64,000 nucleotides of DNA. Origin: Stenotrophomonas sp. SAU14A_NAIMI4_5. Lineage in GTDB: Bacteria > Pseudomonadota > Gammaproteobacteria > Xanthomonadales > Xanthomonadaceae. A model generated the notes under the pieces. That model did no database searches. It saw only the letters and a list, made by a program, of their open reading frames with translations, and was not told the origin of the DNA. The position numbers and the translations under genes are program-made. The stretch spans positions 1,446,777 through 1,510,776 of the forward strand of contig NZ_CP026003.1 of assembly GCF_003086795.1 (NCBI RefSeq), given 5' to 3'. Below, one piece after another: positions 42,139 through 52,532 of this stretch; positions within the stretch are counted from its first letter, which is position 1; each line of letters starts with the position of its first letter.

Positions 42139-43209
42139 ATGATCAAGCCCGACAAGCCTGCCAACGAAGCCCAGCGCCTGGAAGCGCTCTACCGCTACCG
42201 CATCCTCGATTCGGATCGCGAGAAGTCCTTCGATGACCTGGTGGTCATCGCCAAGGCCGTGTGTGGCACCAGCATGGCCGCGGTCACCCTGATCGATGTT
42301 GAACGGCAGTGGTTCAAGTCGATCAACGGAACCTCGGCGCTCGAGCTGCCGCGTGACGATTCGATGTGCGGGCACGCAATCCTGAAACCGCGAGAGGTCA
42401 TGGTGGTGGAGGATGCGCAGCAGGACGTCCGTTTCCACGACAACCCCCTGGTCACCGGCGATCCGCATGTGCGCTTCTATGCCGGTGCGCCACTGATCAG
42501 CAGTGATGGTCAGCCATTGGGCACGTTGTGCGTGTTCGATCCTGAGCCCCAGTACCTGGATGCCAGCCAGGCCGAGGCACTGGCCGCGCTGTCGCGCCAG
42601 GTCATGCTGGTAATGGAGCTGCGCCGCTTCGCGCGGGATATCCAGAGCCACATGATGCAGCGCGACGATTACGAGCGCCTGCTGTCCGAGTACCACGACG
42701 TGCTGCTGGCGCAGAACGCCGACCTGACCGAACAGAGCCGCACCGACGCGCTGACCGGCCTGCCGAACCGGCGCGCGATGGCCGCCGCCCTGCAGGACGC
42801 GGTGAGCAGCGCCGATGGCCAGCCGCGGCAGACCTGCGTGGCCCTGGTCGACATCGACCACTTCAAGCACATCAATGATTTCCAGGGCCATGCCACCGGC
42901 GACCGGGTGCTGGCCGAGCTGGGCGTGCTGCTGCGTTCGCATTTCTCCGGCCGCGGCATGGCCGCGCGCTATGGCGGCGAGGAATTCGTGGCGCTGATGC
43001 CGGACGTGGACCTGCGCACCGCCGAACTGCAGTGCGAGTTCCTGCGCATGGCCGTGGCCGACCTGCCGCTGGGCTTCCCGGTGACGGTCAGCATCGGCGT
43101 GGCCCAATACCAGGCCGGCGAAACCACCGACCAGACCCTGGCCCGTGCCGACGCGGCGCTGTACCGGGCCAAGGGCAACGGCCGCAACCGGGTGGAACTG
43201 GCGCCTTAG
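42139..43209 (+). CDS. GAF-GGDEF diguanylate cyclase
   Basis: 356 residues, cytoplasmic. Residues about 10-165 are a GAF domain (YRYRILDSDREKSFDDLVVI; WFKSINGTSALELPRDDSMC; FYAGAPLISSDGQPLGTLCV), the type found with sensory cyclases that bind small ligands or nucleotides. The GGDEF domain follows: TDALTGLPNRRAMAAALQDA, DIDHFKHINDFQGHATGDRV and YGGEEF (279-283), with the family end NGRNRVEL. The active site is intact. No transmembrane segment. The third c-di-GMP gene in a 6.3-kb stretch. Confidence 0.94.
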   Translation: MIKPDKPANEAQRLEALYRYRILDSDREKSFDDLVVIAKAVCGTSMAAVTLIDVERQWFKSINGTSALELPRDDSMCGHAILKPREVMVVEDAQQDVRFHDNPLVTGDPHVRFYAGAPLISSDGQPLGTLCVFDPEPQYLDASQAEALAALSRQVMLVMELRRFARDIQSHMMQRDDYERLLSEYHDVLLAQNADLTEQSRTDALTGLPNRRAMAAALQDAVSSADGQPRQTCVALVDIDHFKHINDFQGHATGDRVLAELGVLLRSHFSGRGMAARYGGEEFVALMPDVDLRTAELQCEFLRMAVADLPLGFPVTVSIGVAQYQAGETTDQTLARADAALYRAKGNGRNRVELAP

Positions 43210-43324
43210 AGCACCGCGTCATGACGTGGCCCGGACGATCCGCCCTGTGCGGATGACGGGCCCGTCGCAGCCCCTGCGATGCCCACGCCGCACCATGGAG
43301 TTCCCCCCTGCAAGGACGCCGCGC

Positions 43325-44485
43325 ATGCTGCAGACCCTGGCCATCGCCCACTACCGTTCGCTGCACAACCTCGTGTTGCCGCTGCAGCAGTTGAACGTTG
43401 TCACCGGCGACAACGGCAGTGGCAAATCCAGCCTGTACCGTGCACTGCGCCTGCTGGCTGAGAATGCACAGGGAGGCGTGGCCGCGGCGCTTGCCCGCGA
43501 GGGCGGGCTGGGTTCGGCATTGTGGGCAGGACCGGAGAAAATCGATGCGCGCGTGCTGCGGGGTGAAATACCGTTGCAGGGTACCGCGCGCCAGGAGTCG
43601 GTCAGCCTGAAGCTTGGCTTTGCCACCGACGAATTCGGCTACGCCATCGACCTGGGCTACCCGCCGCCCAGCCTGTCCGCGTTCGCGTTGGACCCGCAGA
43701 TCAAAAGCGAGGCGATCTGGGCCGGCCCGTTCCTGCGCAGTGCCTCCCAGTTGGTGGACCGGCGCGGTGTGCTGCTTCGCCGGCGGCGTGGGTCAGGGTG
43801 GGACATGGTTGACGATCGCCTGTCCGTGTTCGACAGCCTGTTCACCCAGGCCGGCGATCCGCAGCGCATGTCCGAGGCCATTGCGTTGCGCGAATACATC
43901 CGGCGCTGGCGCTTCTACGATCACTTCCGTAGCGACGCTGATGCACCCGCGCGGCAGCCTGCGATGGCCACGCGCACGCCGGTGCTGCACCATGATGGGC
44001 ACGATCTTGCCGCCGCTTGGGTGACGATCCTTGAAATCGGCGATCCGCAGGCACTTGCATGCACCGTCGACGATGCGTTCCAAGGCGCGAGGGTGAGCTT
44101 CGAGCAAGGCGATGGGCGACTGGCCCTGCGCTTCCATCAACCCGGCCTGCTGCGGCCGCTGTCGATGGCAGAGCTGTCCGATGGCACGCTGCGCTTCCTG
44201 CTGCTGGCCGCTGCACTGCACACGCCGCGGCCACCGCCGCTGCTGGTGCTCAACGAGCCGGAAACCAGCCTGCATCCAGATCTGCTGCCAGCCTTGGCGC
44301 GATTGATCATCGCTGCCAGTGCGCGCAGCCAGGTCTGGGTGGTGTCGCATGCCAGCCGCCTGATCGCAGCACTGGAACAGGCGCCGGACTGCCACTCGCT
44401 GCACCTGCACAAGGAACAGGGCCGCACACTGTTGAGCGGCCAGGGGTTGTTGGATGCCCCCGCATGGCATTGGCCGCAGCGTTGA
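43325..44485 (+). CDS. AAA/RecF-like ATPase of unknown function
   Basis: 386 residues from the ATG at 43325, with AAGGA upstream; an ATG at 43295 is in frame. The N-terminus resembles RecF/SMC-type ATPases: LQTLAIAHYRSLHNLVLPLQ and Walker A VTGDNGSGKSSLYR (Lys 34). Near residue 310 the Walker B-like motif is LLVLNEPETSLHPDLLP, where Asn replaces the usual first Asp (typical consensus hhhhDEPE); Glu 311 remains. The signature region is LSMAELSDGTLRFLLLAAAL, and the D/H loop is WVVSHASRL. There is no nuclease or TOPRIM domain in the protein, and no obvious partner gene adjoins, so it is not a clear OLD- or Septu-like defence gene. Confidence 0.85.
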   Translation: MLQTLAIAHYRSLHNLVLPLQQLNVVTGDNGSGKSSLYRALRLLAENAQGGVAAALAREGGLGSALWAGPEKIDARVLRGEIPLQGTARQESVSLKLGFATDEFGYAIDLGYPPPSLSAFALDPQIKSEAIWAGPFLRSASQLVDRRGVLLRRRRGSGWDMVDDRLSVFDSLFTQAGDPQRMSEAIALREYIRRWRFYDHFRSDADAPARQPAMATRTPVLHHDGHDLAAAWVTILEIGDPQALACTVDDAFQGARVSFEQGDGRLALRFHQPGLLRPLSMAELSDGTLRFLLLAAALHTPRPPPLLVLNEPETSLHPDLLPALARLIIAASARSQVWVVSHASRLIAALEQAPDCHSLHLHKEQGRTLLSGQGLLDAPAWHWPQR

Positions 44486-44494
44486 GGCGGCGCC

Positions 44495-45442
44495 TCACTC
44501 GGCGATGTTGCGCGCCTCGGCCGTGCCCAGGATCTCCGGGTGCTGCACCCGCTTGCGACGGTTCAACAGCGGGTGCAGGAACACCGCACCGACGATGATC
44601 GCCACGCCCAGGTAGAACCACGGCGTCACTTCATGCTGTTCGCGCAGCAGCACCACCGCCAGCAGCACGGCATAGACCGGCTCCAGGTTGGTCACCAGCT
44701 GCACGGTGTAGGCGCTGAGATGGCGCAGGGCGACCAGGGCCAGGGCGAACGGCAGCAGCGTGCAGACCCCCGCCAGCACCAGCAGCAGGATGCCGTCGTG
44801 CAGGTCGGGCACCACCCACAGCGGGCTGGCCAGTGCCGGCAGCAGGTACGGCAGTACCGGCGCCAGCAGGGTCAGGGTGAGGGTGCCGGCGCCCAGTTCC
44901 AGCGCGGTCACCGTCAGCGGGTCGGCATGGCTGACCATGCGCTTGTTGAGCGAGCCGAACACCGCCACCAGCAGCGCCGACAGCGCACCAACCAGCACCC
45001 CCAGGCGCATGCCATCGGGCACGCCGCCGACCACCAGGGCCACGCCCGGCAGCACCGCCAGGCCGAAGGCGAGTTCGCGTAGCTGGAACGGCCGCTTGGC
45101 CACCCAGGGTTCGATGATGGAGGTGAACACCGGCGCCAGCGCGATGCAGGTGGCGGCCACCGAGGCATTGGCCAGCTTCACCGCGCCATAGAAGGTCAGC
45201 CAGTGCAGGGCGACCAGCGCACCGATGCCGGCATAACCGGCCACCAGCCGCAGGGGCAGGGTGCGCAGCCCGCGCCAGACGCGCGGCAGCAGGGCCAGCA
45301 TCGCCACCACCAGCAGCATGCGCCACCACACCAGCGGCAGGGCGGGCAGGGTGATCAGCTTGCCAAGGATGGCGGTGACACCCCACAACAGGACACAGAA
45401 ATGGATCTGCCAGAGCGCTTTGCGGGTGTCGGGGGGCGTCAT
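44495..45442 (-). CDS. EamA/DMT family transporter
   Basis: 315 residues from the ATG at 45442. Ten membrane helices in two EamA repeats are visible: first WQIHFCVLLWGVTAILGKLI to LPGVALVVGGVPD, second GALSALLVAVFGSLNKRMVS to FYLGVAIIVGAVFLHPLLN. Such proteins export amino acids, metabolites or sugars. The charged, Arg-rich C-terminus lies in the cytoplasm. Tail to tail with the AAA ATPase (9 bp apart) and divergent from the Pr6Pr gene. Confidence 0.93.
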   Translation of the reverse strand: MTPPDTRKALWQIHFCVLLWGVTAILGKLITLPALPLVWWRMLLVVAMLALLPRVWRGLRTLPLRLVAGYAGIGALVALHWLTFYGAVKLANASVAATCIALAPVFTSIIEPWVAKRPFQLRELAFGLAVLPGVALVVGGVPDGMRLGVLVGALSALLVAVFGSLNKRMVSHADPLTVTALELGAGTLTLTLLAPVLPYLLPALASPLWVVPDLHDGILLLVLAGVCTLLPFALALVALRHLSAYTVQLVTNLEPVYAVLLAVVLLREQHEVTPWFYLGVAIIVGAVFLHPLLNRRKRVQHPEILGTAEARNIAE

Positions 45443-45521
45443 CCGTGTATTGTGCGGCAAGCACGGGGCGGCCGGCGATGGTGAGGGCCGCCTGCTGCAT
45501 TCCGTCCACGGAGTCCCTGCC

Positions 45522-46133
45522 ATGCCTGCCGACCGTTTGCTGCGGGGTTGGGCCGCGCTGACCGCGCTGGTCGCCGCCACCTCACTGCTGCTGCAGTACC
45601 TGTTGCTGGTCAACGGCCCCGGTGGCAGCGTGGGCATCGCCGCGGCGACGCTGCGGTTCTTCGGCTACTTCACCATCCTCAGCAACCTGGCCGTGTGCCT
45701 GGGCTGCCTGCGCCTGGCGTCGGGGCGAACGCTGCGTGCGACCCCGGCGGCGCTGCTGGCGCTGTGCATCGGCGTGACCGGCCTGGTCTATGCGGTGGCC
45801 CTGCAGGGGCTGTGGCAGCCCACCGGCCTGCAGTGGTGGGTCGACATGGGCCTGCACTACGCCGTGCCGCTGCTGTACCTGGGCGGCTGGCTGCTGCTGT
45901 TGCCGCATGGAAGCCTGCGCTGGCGCGCGCTGGGCAGGGTGCTGCTGGTGCCGCTGGCCTATCTGGGCTGGGCGATGCTGGTGGCTGCGCTGATCGGGCA
46001 GGCCCCGTATCCCTTCCTAGAATGGCAGCGGATCGGCCCTGCCGCGTTCGCGCTCAACGTGCTGCGCGTGGCCGGCGTGTTCGTGCTGGGCTGGACGCTG
46101 CTGTGGGCGCTGGATCGCTGGCGCCGTCGCTGA
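45522..46133 (+). CDS. Pr6Pr family membrane protein
   Basis: 203 residues from the ATG at 45522. Six membrane helices are recognisable, for example LTALVAATSLLLQYLLLV, FFGYFTILSNLAVCLGCL, LLALCIGVTGLVYAVALQGL and YAVPLLYLGGWLLLLPHG. This matches the Pr6Pr family, named from FAR-17a/AIG1-like proteins, function unknown. Its last 80 bases overlap the 3' end of the DUF72 gene on the opposite strand. The start lies only 80 bp from the divergent EamA gene. Confidence 0.88.
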   Translation: MPADRLLRGWAALTALVAATSLLLQYLLLVNGPGGSVGIAAATLRFFGYFTILSNLAVCLGCLRLASGRTLRATPAALLALCIGVTGLVYAVALQGLWQPTGLQWWVDMGLHYAVPLLYLGGWLLLLPHGSLRWRALGRVLLVPLAYLGWAMLVAALIGQAPYPFLEWQRIGPAAFALNVLRVAGVFVLGWTLLWALDRWRRR

Positions 46134-46917
46134 GCCGCTGCAGGGCCATCGCAGCGGCGGGATTGCGTGCCTTGCCCGCGCCGATGCACAGCAGGTAGAC
46201 CTCGCGCGGCTGCGGCACCGCCGGTTCGGCGAGGCAGGGCAGGTCGTCCACGGGTTCGCCGCGTGACCAGCGCCGCGCACGTTCGGCCCAGCGTTGTTGC
46301 TGCGGACGCGGCAGGCCTTCGCGCAGGCGCGCCTGGCTGCGCTTGATCCGCGCGTAGATGAAGCCGGCGCTGACGTCGCCGTGCAGCGCGGCCTCGTCAC
46401 TGTCCTCGATCACCAGGGCCACGCCATGACGGCGCGCGGCGGTGACAAGGTCGGAGCCATGCACCTGCGCGTTGCGCACTTCCAGCGCGTGCTGCAGCGG
46501 CACGCCCTGCAGCGTCTTCGGCAGCGCGGCCATCAGCGCTTCCAGTGCCACCGCATCGGCCGGGTGCTTCGGGTCAAACTGCCACAGCAGCGGACCCATC
46601 CGATCACCCAGCGCCAGCGCGGCCTGCAGGAACGGCGCAGCCGCGTCGACGGTGGAGGACAGGTCGCGGCGCTGCACGAGGTAGCGTGGCGCCTTCAACG
46701 AGAATCGGAAGCCGTCCGGCGTCTGTGCCGCCCATTGCGCGCACTGCGCTTCGGTGGGCGTGCGGTAGAACGTTCCGTTGATCTCGATGCAGCGCAGCGC
46801 GTGGCTGGCGTGCGCAAGCTCCTCGCGCTGCGGCAGGCCTACGGGGTAGAACATGCCACCGCGCCACTCGGGGAACACCCAGCCGCCGATCCCGCAGCGG
46901 ATCGCGGCGGGCGTCAC
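46054..46917 (-). CDS. DUF72 domain-containing protein
   Basis: 287 residues from a GTG at 46917 that overlaps the VOC stop codon (GTGA), so the two genes are translationally coupled. The DUF72 (YecE-like) TIM-barrel signatures are clear: CGIGGWVFPEWRGGMFYP at the N-terminus, EINGTFYRTPTEAQCAQWA, FSLKAPRYLVQRRDL, GPLLWQFDP and HALEVRNAQVHG. A small number of DUF72 proteins have been linked to metal-dependent or DNA-related roles, but no function is established. The C-terminal tail (SDPAPTAASSPARTRRP) overlaps the Pr6Pr gene on the other strand by 80 bp. Confidence 0.9.
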   Translation of the reverse strand: MTPAAIRCGIGGWVFPEWRGGMFYPVGLPQREELAHASHALRCIEINGTFYRTPTEAQCAQWAAQTPDGFRFSLKAPRYLVQRRDLSSTVDAAAPFLQAALALGDRMGPLLWQFDPKHPADAVALEALMAALPKTLQGVPLQHALEVRNAQVHGSDLVTAARRHGVALVIEDSDEAALHGDVSAGFIYARIKRSQARLREGLPRPQQQRWAERARRWSRGEPVDDLPCLAEPAVPQPREVYLLCIGAGKARNPAAAMALQRLSDGASDPAPTAASSPARTRRPRAAR

Positions 46918-47357
46918 TGGCCGTGGTCCGCGCGCCAGGGATCGTAGCTGCCGAACCACCACAAATAGCCTTCGGGATCGGCGCAGGCGTAGCCCCGGCC
47001 GCCGTAGTCCTGGTCGGCGATGTCGATGACGATGCGCGCGCCGGCTGCCTTGGCCCGCGCGTAATGCGCGTCCGCATCGGCGACGATGACGCAGGCGCTC
47101 TGGGTCTGCCGGCCGCCGACTTCGTCGGGCATCACCGCCAGCTTCGACCACTCACCGCCGTTGCTGGCCGAGCCGAGCATGATCATGCCGCTGCCGAACA
47201 CCAGTTGCGCGTGGAAGACCGCCTCCCCTTCGGCGTACACCGCCTGGGCATGGAAGCCGAACGCGCGCTGCAGCCAGTCGATGGCGGCCCGTGCGTCGCG
47301 GTAGCGCAGGCACGGAATGATGGTCGAACCGGTGCTGGATGGATCGCTGTGGACCAT
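46914..47357 (-). CDS. VOC family protein (glyoxalase/bleomycin-resistance fold)
   Basis: 147 residues. The PhnB/glyoxalase-like fold is indicated by IPCLRYRDARAAIDWLQRAF, then AQLVFGSGMIMLGSAS, ACVIVADADAHYARAKAAGA and the C-terminal DQDYGGRGYACADPEGYLWW. Proteins of this pattern act as lyases, dioxygenases or sequestering proteins; no substrate can be named. The following gene is DUF72 with a GTGA overlap. Confidence 0.9.
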   Translation of the reverse strand: MVHSDPSSTGSTIIPCLRYRDARAAIDWLQRAFGFHAQAVYAEGEAVFHAQLVFGSGMIMLGSASNGGEWSKLAVMPDEVGGRQTQSACVIVADADAHYARAKAAGARIVIDIADQDYGGRGYACADPEGYLWWFGSYDPWRADHGQ

Positions 47358-47467
47358 GACACCCCTCCTATGGCACAGGGCAGGATCGGCCGACGGCCGT
47401 TACCATCGCGCGAAACCCCGGTGACGGCCTGCACATGGTCGCAACCCCTGTTCGGAGATGGTGCTGG

Positions 47468-49042
47468 ATGAACAACTGGATTGGAGGCGCCGTGCTGCTG
47501 GCCTGCGCGACGATGGCGAATGCGGCCGAGACCGCGCCGACCCCGGCGCAGCTGCAGGACCTGGATGCGACCATCGAGCGCGTGCGCGCGCAGTTCGACG
47601 TGCCCGGCGTGTCCGTGGCCGTGGTCAAGGATGGCAAGGTCGTGCTGGAGCGCGGCTGGGGCGTGCGTGAGCTGGGCAAGCCGGCGCCGGTACAGGCCGA
47701 TACCCTGTTCGCCATCGCCTCCAACACCAAGGCCTTCACCGCCACCTCGCTGAACCTGCTGGCCGAGGACGGCAAGCTGAAGATGGACGACAAGGTGATC
47801 GATCACCTGCCGTCGTTCCGCATGTCCGATCCGTTCGTGACCGGGCAGATGACCCTGCGCGACCTGCTTTCGCACCGCAGTGGCCTCAGCCTGGGCGCAG
47901 GCGACCTGCTGTTCTGGCCGACCACCTCCTACAGCAATGCCGAGGTGGTGCAGCGGCTGGGCCAGGTGCCGCTGAAGGGCGGTTTCCGCGAGCGCTATGC
48001 CTACGACAATATCCTCTATGCGGTCGCCCAGCAGGTGATCGAGAAAGTGTCGGGCATGAGCTACCAGCAGTTCCTGCAGAACCGCATCTTCGACAAGGTG
48101 GGCATGGCCGGCACGCGCTACAACGCCGACCACCTGCAGGCCGGCGACAACGCAGCGGTCGGCCACGCCAAGTACGATTTCAAGGACCTGCGCACCGTTG
48201 CGCCGTTGACCTGGTCGAACAACGCCGGTGCCGGTGGCATCTATTCCAGCGCGCATGACATGGCGCGCTGGATGCAGGTGCAGCTGGCCGAGGGCGCGCT
48301 GGCCGATGGCACGCCGCTGTTCAGTGCCAAGACCCAGAAAGAGATGTGGCAGATGATCACGCCGCAGGCCATCGCCGCGCCGAGCGTGCCCGAGCTGGAG
48401 CCGGCGCGCGCCAACTTCGCCGGCTATGGCGAGGGCTGGAGCCTCAGCGACTACCGTGGGCAGAAGCTGGTCTGGCATACCGGCGGCTGGCCGGGCATGG
48501 TCTCGCGCCTGACCCTGGTGCCGGGGCAGAAGCTGGGCGTGGTGGTGCTGACCAACCAGGAATCGGGCGCGGCGTTCAATGCCATCACCCTGAGCGTGCT
48601 CGATGCCTACCTGGGCGGCGAGAAGCATGACTGGGTCGACGCCTACGCCAAGGGCGTGGCCAAGGGCCAGGACAAGGCCGATGAAGCCTGGGCCAAGCAC
48701 CAGGCCGAGCGCGCCAAGGGCAGCACGCCGTCGCTGCCGCTGGCCGCCTATGCCGCCACCTACCGTGACCGCTGGTATGGCGACATGGTGGTGTCGGCCG
48801 AGGGCAAGGGCCTGCGCCTGCGCTTTGCCAAGACCGCGCAGCTGACCGGCCGCCTGGAGCACTGGCAGCACGACACCTTCATCGTGCGCTGGGATGACCG
48901 CTCGCTCAACGCCGATGCGTTCGTGAACTTCAGCCTGGACCCGGACGGCAAGGTGCGCGAAGTGCGCATGCAGTCGATCTCGGACCTGACCGATTTCAGC
49001 TTCGATTTCCAGGACCTGCTGTTCACCCCGGTCAAGCAGTAA
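47468..49042 (+). CDS. Secreted serine hydrolase, class C beta-lactamase fold, with DUF3471
   Basis: 524 residues from the ATG at 47468, signal peptide ending MANAA. The penicillin-binding-type active site is FAIASNTKAFTATSLN with nucleophile Ser 85 and Lys 88; the second motif is ERYAYDNILYAVA (Y-x-N type) and the third is WHTGGWPGMVSRL. These are the SxxK, YxN and HTG of the esterase EstB/AmpC group. The C-terminal 150 residues are the DUF3471 domain (YRDRWYGDMVVSAEGKGLRL). It is probably a periplasmic peptidase or esterase; beta-lactamase activity cannot be assumed. Single gene, followed by SMAG repeats. Confidence 0.93.
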   Translation: MNNWIGGAVLLACATMANAAETAPTPAQLQDLDATIERVRAQFDVPGVSVAVVKDGKVVLERGWGVRELGKPAPVQADTLFAIASNTKAFTATSLNLLAEDGKLKMDDKVIDHLPSFRMSDPFVTGQMTLRDLLSHRSGLSLGAGDLLFWPTTSYSNAEVVQRLGQVPLKGGFRERYAYDNILYAVAQQVIEKVSGMSYQQFLQNRIFDKVGMAGTRYNADHLQAGDNAAVGHAKYDFKDLRTVAPLTWSNNAGAGGIYSSAHDMARWMQVQLAEGALADGTPLFSAKTQKEMWQMITPQAIAAPSVPELEPARANFAGYGEGWSLSDYRGQKLVWHTGGWPGMVSRLTLVPGQKLGVVVLTNQESGAAFNAITLSVLDAYLGGEKHDWVDAYAKGVAKGQDKADEAWAKHQAERAKGSTPSLPLAAYAATYRDRWYGDMVVSAEGKGLRLRFAKTAQLTGRLEHWQHDTFIVRWDDRSLNADAFVNFSLDPDGKVREVRMQSISDLTDFSFDFQDLLFTPVKQ

Positions 49043-49044
49043 GG

Positions 49045-49291
49045 GTAGTGCCGGCCGCTGGCCGGCATGACCAAGAACGTTGCCCGATCACCTGGTTGCC
49101 GGCCAGCGGCCGGCACTACCGCCCCCGGTGTACGGGGGCAGCGCCGCAGGCGCGGGGGTGAGGGTGTTGATGAGTGGGGCCCGCGGTTCGCGCAGCGAAC
49201 GGTGGGAGCGTCAGCGCGAATGCGCGGACGCGTACCCGGCCAGCGGCCGGCACTACCGCCCCCGGTGTACGGGGGCAGCGCCGCAGGCGCG
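49045..49291. repeat. SMAG copies and a 56-bp direct repeat
   Basis: SMAG of the GCCGGCC subfamily at 49045-49067, and reversed at 49098-49119 and 49237-49256. A block of 56 bp is identical at 49099-49154 and 49236-49291; it includes the reverse SMAG and CCCCCGGTGTACGGGGGC hairpin. The gap 49043-49355 between the hydrolase and the ABC gene holds nothing else. Confidence 0.85.
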
Positions 49292-49355
49292 ACCTGGGCG
49301 CGGCACACACACCGTCCATGGGATAATCCCCGCGCTGATCTGGCGAGGGAATGTG

Positions 49356-51188
<1,833 letters not shown>

Positions 51189-51195
51189 CCGTTTC

Positions 51196-51285
51196 GGGGT
51201 CAGAGCCCTCTCTGCGAGGGGGGCCGACCCCGGCCATGCATCCCTTGGGGTCGGATCCCTTTCCGCAGGAAAGGGCTCTGACCCC
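51196..51285. repeat. Two GGGGTC inverted repeats
   Basis: 51196-51231 is GGGGTCAGAGCCCTCTCTGC paired with a GACCCC end. 51247-51285 is GGGGTCGGATCCCTTTCC paired with GGAAAGGGCTCTGACCCC. The second lies just 22 bp before the agp start. Confidence 0.85.
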
Positions 51286-51306
51286 GGTGTGTTTCCGGAG
51301 ACCCGC

Positions 51307-52527
51307 ATGATCCACCCGCTACGCCCTTTGCTGCTCGCGCTTGCCCTGGTCAGTTCAACCGCGGCCGCCGCGCCAGCCCCCGTGCACGGCGACACGCTCG
51401 AGCAGGTGGTCCTGCTCAGCCGCCACAACCTGCGTGCGCCGCTGGTGTCCTCCGGTACGCTGGCCGAGGCCACGCCGCATGCGTGGACGCCGTGGGACGT
51501 TGCCGCTGGCGAGTTGACCACCAGGGGCGGCGTGCTGGAGGTCTACATGGGCCGCTACCTCGGCCAGTGGCTGCGCACGCAGCAACTGCTGCCGGCCACC
51601 GGCTGCCCGCAGGCCAGTGACTTCCACGCACTGGCCAACAGCCTGCAGCGCACCCAGGCCACGGCACAGTTCTTCATTGCCGGCGCCTTCCCCGGTTGCC
51701 ACGTCGCGGTGGAACAGCGTCGGCCGCTGGGCACGATGGATCCGCTGTTCGACCCGGTGATCCACCGCGACGACGCCGGCTTCCAGCGCCGCGCCCTGCG
51801 TGCCATGCAGAAGGCCGAATCGCAGGCGCGCTTGGGGCCGGATCTGCAGGTGGTGGAGGATGTGGTGGAACACGCGGCCTCGCCGGGCTGTACGGGACGC
51901 AGCCACTGCACGCTGCGTGCGGGCGACAGCAAGTTCCGCGTGGAAGCGGGCAAGGAGCCGGGGGCGTCTGGTTCGCTGGCGCTGGCCAATGGCATGGTCG
52001 ATGCGCTGCTGATGGAGGATTACCAGAACGCGACGGGTACTGCGGCCGGTTGGAGCAGGCTGCACGACGATGCGCAGTGGCAGGCGCTGGCGCGGGTGCG
52101 CAATGCTTACCAGGACATCCTGTTCGGCACGCCGGAGGTGGCGCGCGATGTGGCAGCGCCGCTGCTGTCGCACATCGGTGGCGTGTTCGCTGATCCGCAG
52201 TCGCCGAAGGTAAGCCTGCTGGTGGGCCACGATTCCAACATCGGCTCAGTGCTGGCGGCGCTGGGTGCCTCTGATTACACGCTGCCGGGCCAGCGGGAGA
52301 AGACGCCGATCGGCGGCCTGCTGCAGTTCGAACGTTGGCGTGGGCAAAACGGTGATGCGCGCTACCGGCTGGCGTACGTCTATCCGACGCGCGCACAGTT
52401 GCGTGACGCGGTTCCATTGAGTGATGCACAGCCGCCGGGGCGGGTGGAGCTGGCGCTGCCGGGATGCGGGGAGGACGGATGCAGTGACGAGCAGTTCGAG
52501 CGCCTGTTGCATCCAGCAGTGAAGTGA
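51307..52527 (+). CDS. agp: Glucose-1-phosphatase, periplasmic
   Basis: 406 residues from the ATG at 51307, signal peptide ending TAAAA around residue 22. This is a histidine acid phosphatase. The motif RHNLRAPL (Arg 39, His 40) is the Agp-type variant of RHGxRxP, and SRHNLRAPLVSSGTLAEATP with WDVAAGELTTRGGVLEVYMG match E. coli Agp nearly throughout. The second motif VGHDSNIGSVLAAL carries the HD pair (308-309), and TPIGGLLQFERW is also Agp-like. It cleaves glucose-1-phosphate and related sugar phosphates or phytate in the periplasm, releasing glucose. Followed by a SMAG array. Confidence 0.95.
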   Translation: MIHPLRPLLLALALVSSTAAAAPAPVHGDTLEQVVLLSRHNLRAPLVSSGTLAEATPHAWTPWDVAAGELTTRGGVLEVYMGRYLGQWLRTQQLLPATGCPQASDFHALANSLQRTQATAQFFIAGAFPGCHVAVEQRRPLGTMDPLFDPVIHRDDAGFQRRALRAMQKAESQARLGPDLQVVEDVVEHAASPGCTGRSHCTLRAGDSKFRVEAGKEPGASGSLALANGMVDALLMEDYQNATGTAAGWSRLHDDAQWQALARVRNAYQDILFGTPEVARDVAAPLLSHIGGVFADPQSPKVSLLVGHDSNIGSVLAALGASDYTLPGQREKTPIGGLLQFERWRGQNGDARYRLAYVYPTRAQLRDAVPLSDAQPPGRVELALPGCGEDGCSDEQFERLLHPAVK

Positions 52528-52532
52528 GTGCC

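Noticed and set aside
43325-44485. Complete OLD- or Septu-type defence system
   Set aside because: No nuclease partner, TOPRIM domain or other defence gene adjoins the ATPase; the neighbours are a diguanylate cyclase and an EamA transporter.
49080-49355. N-terminal extension of the ABC transporter
   Set aside because: The in-frame upstream part is translated repeat sequence; the ATG at 49356 has a good ribosome binding site and family similarity begins there.
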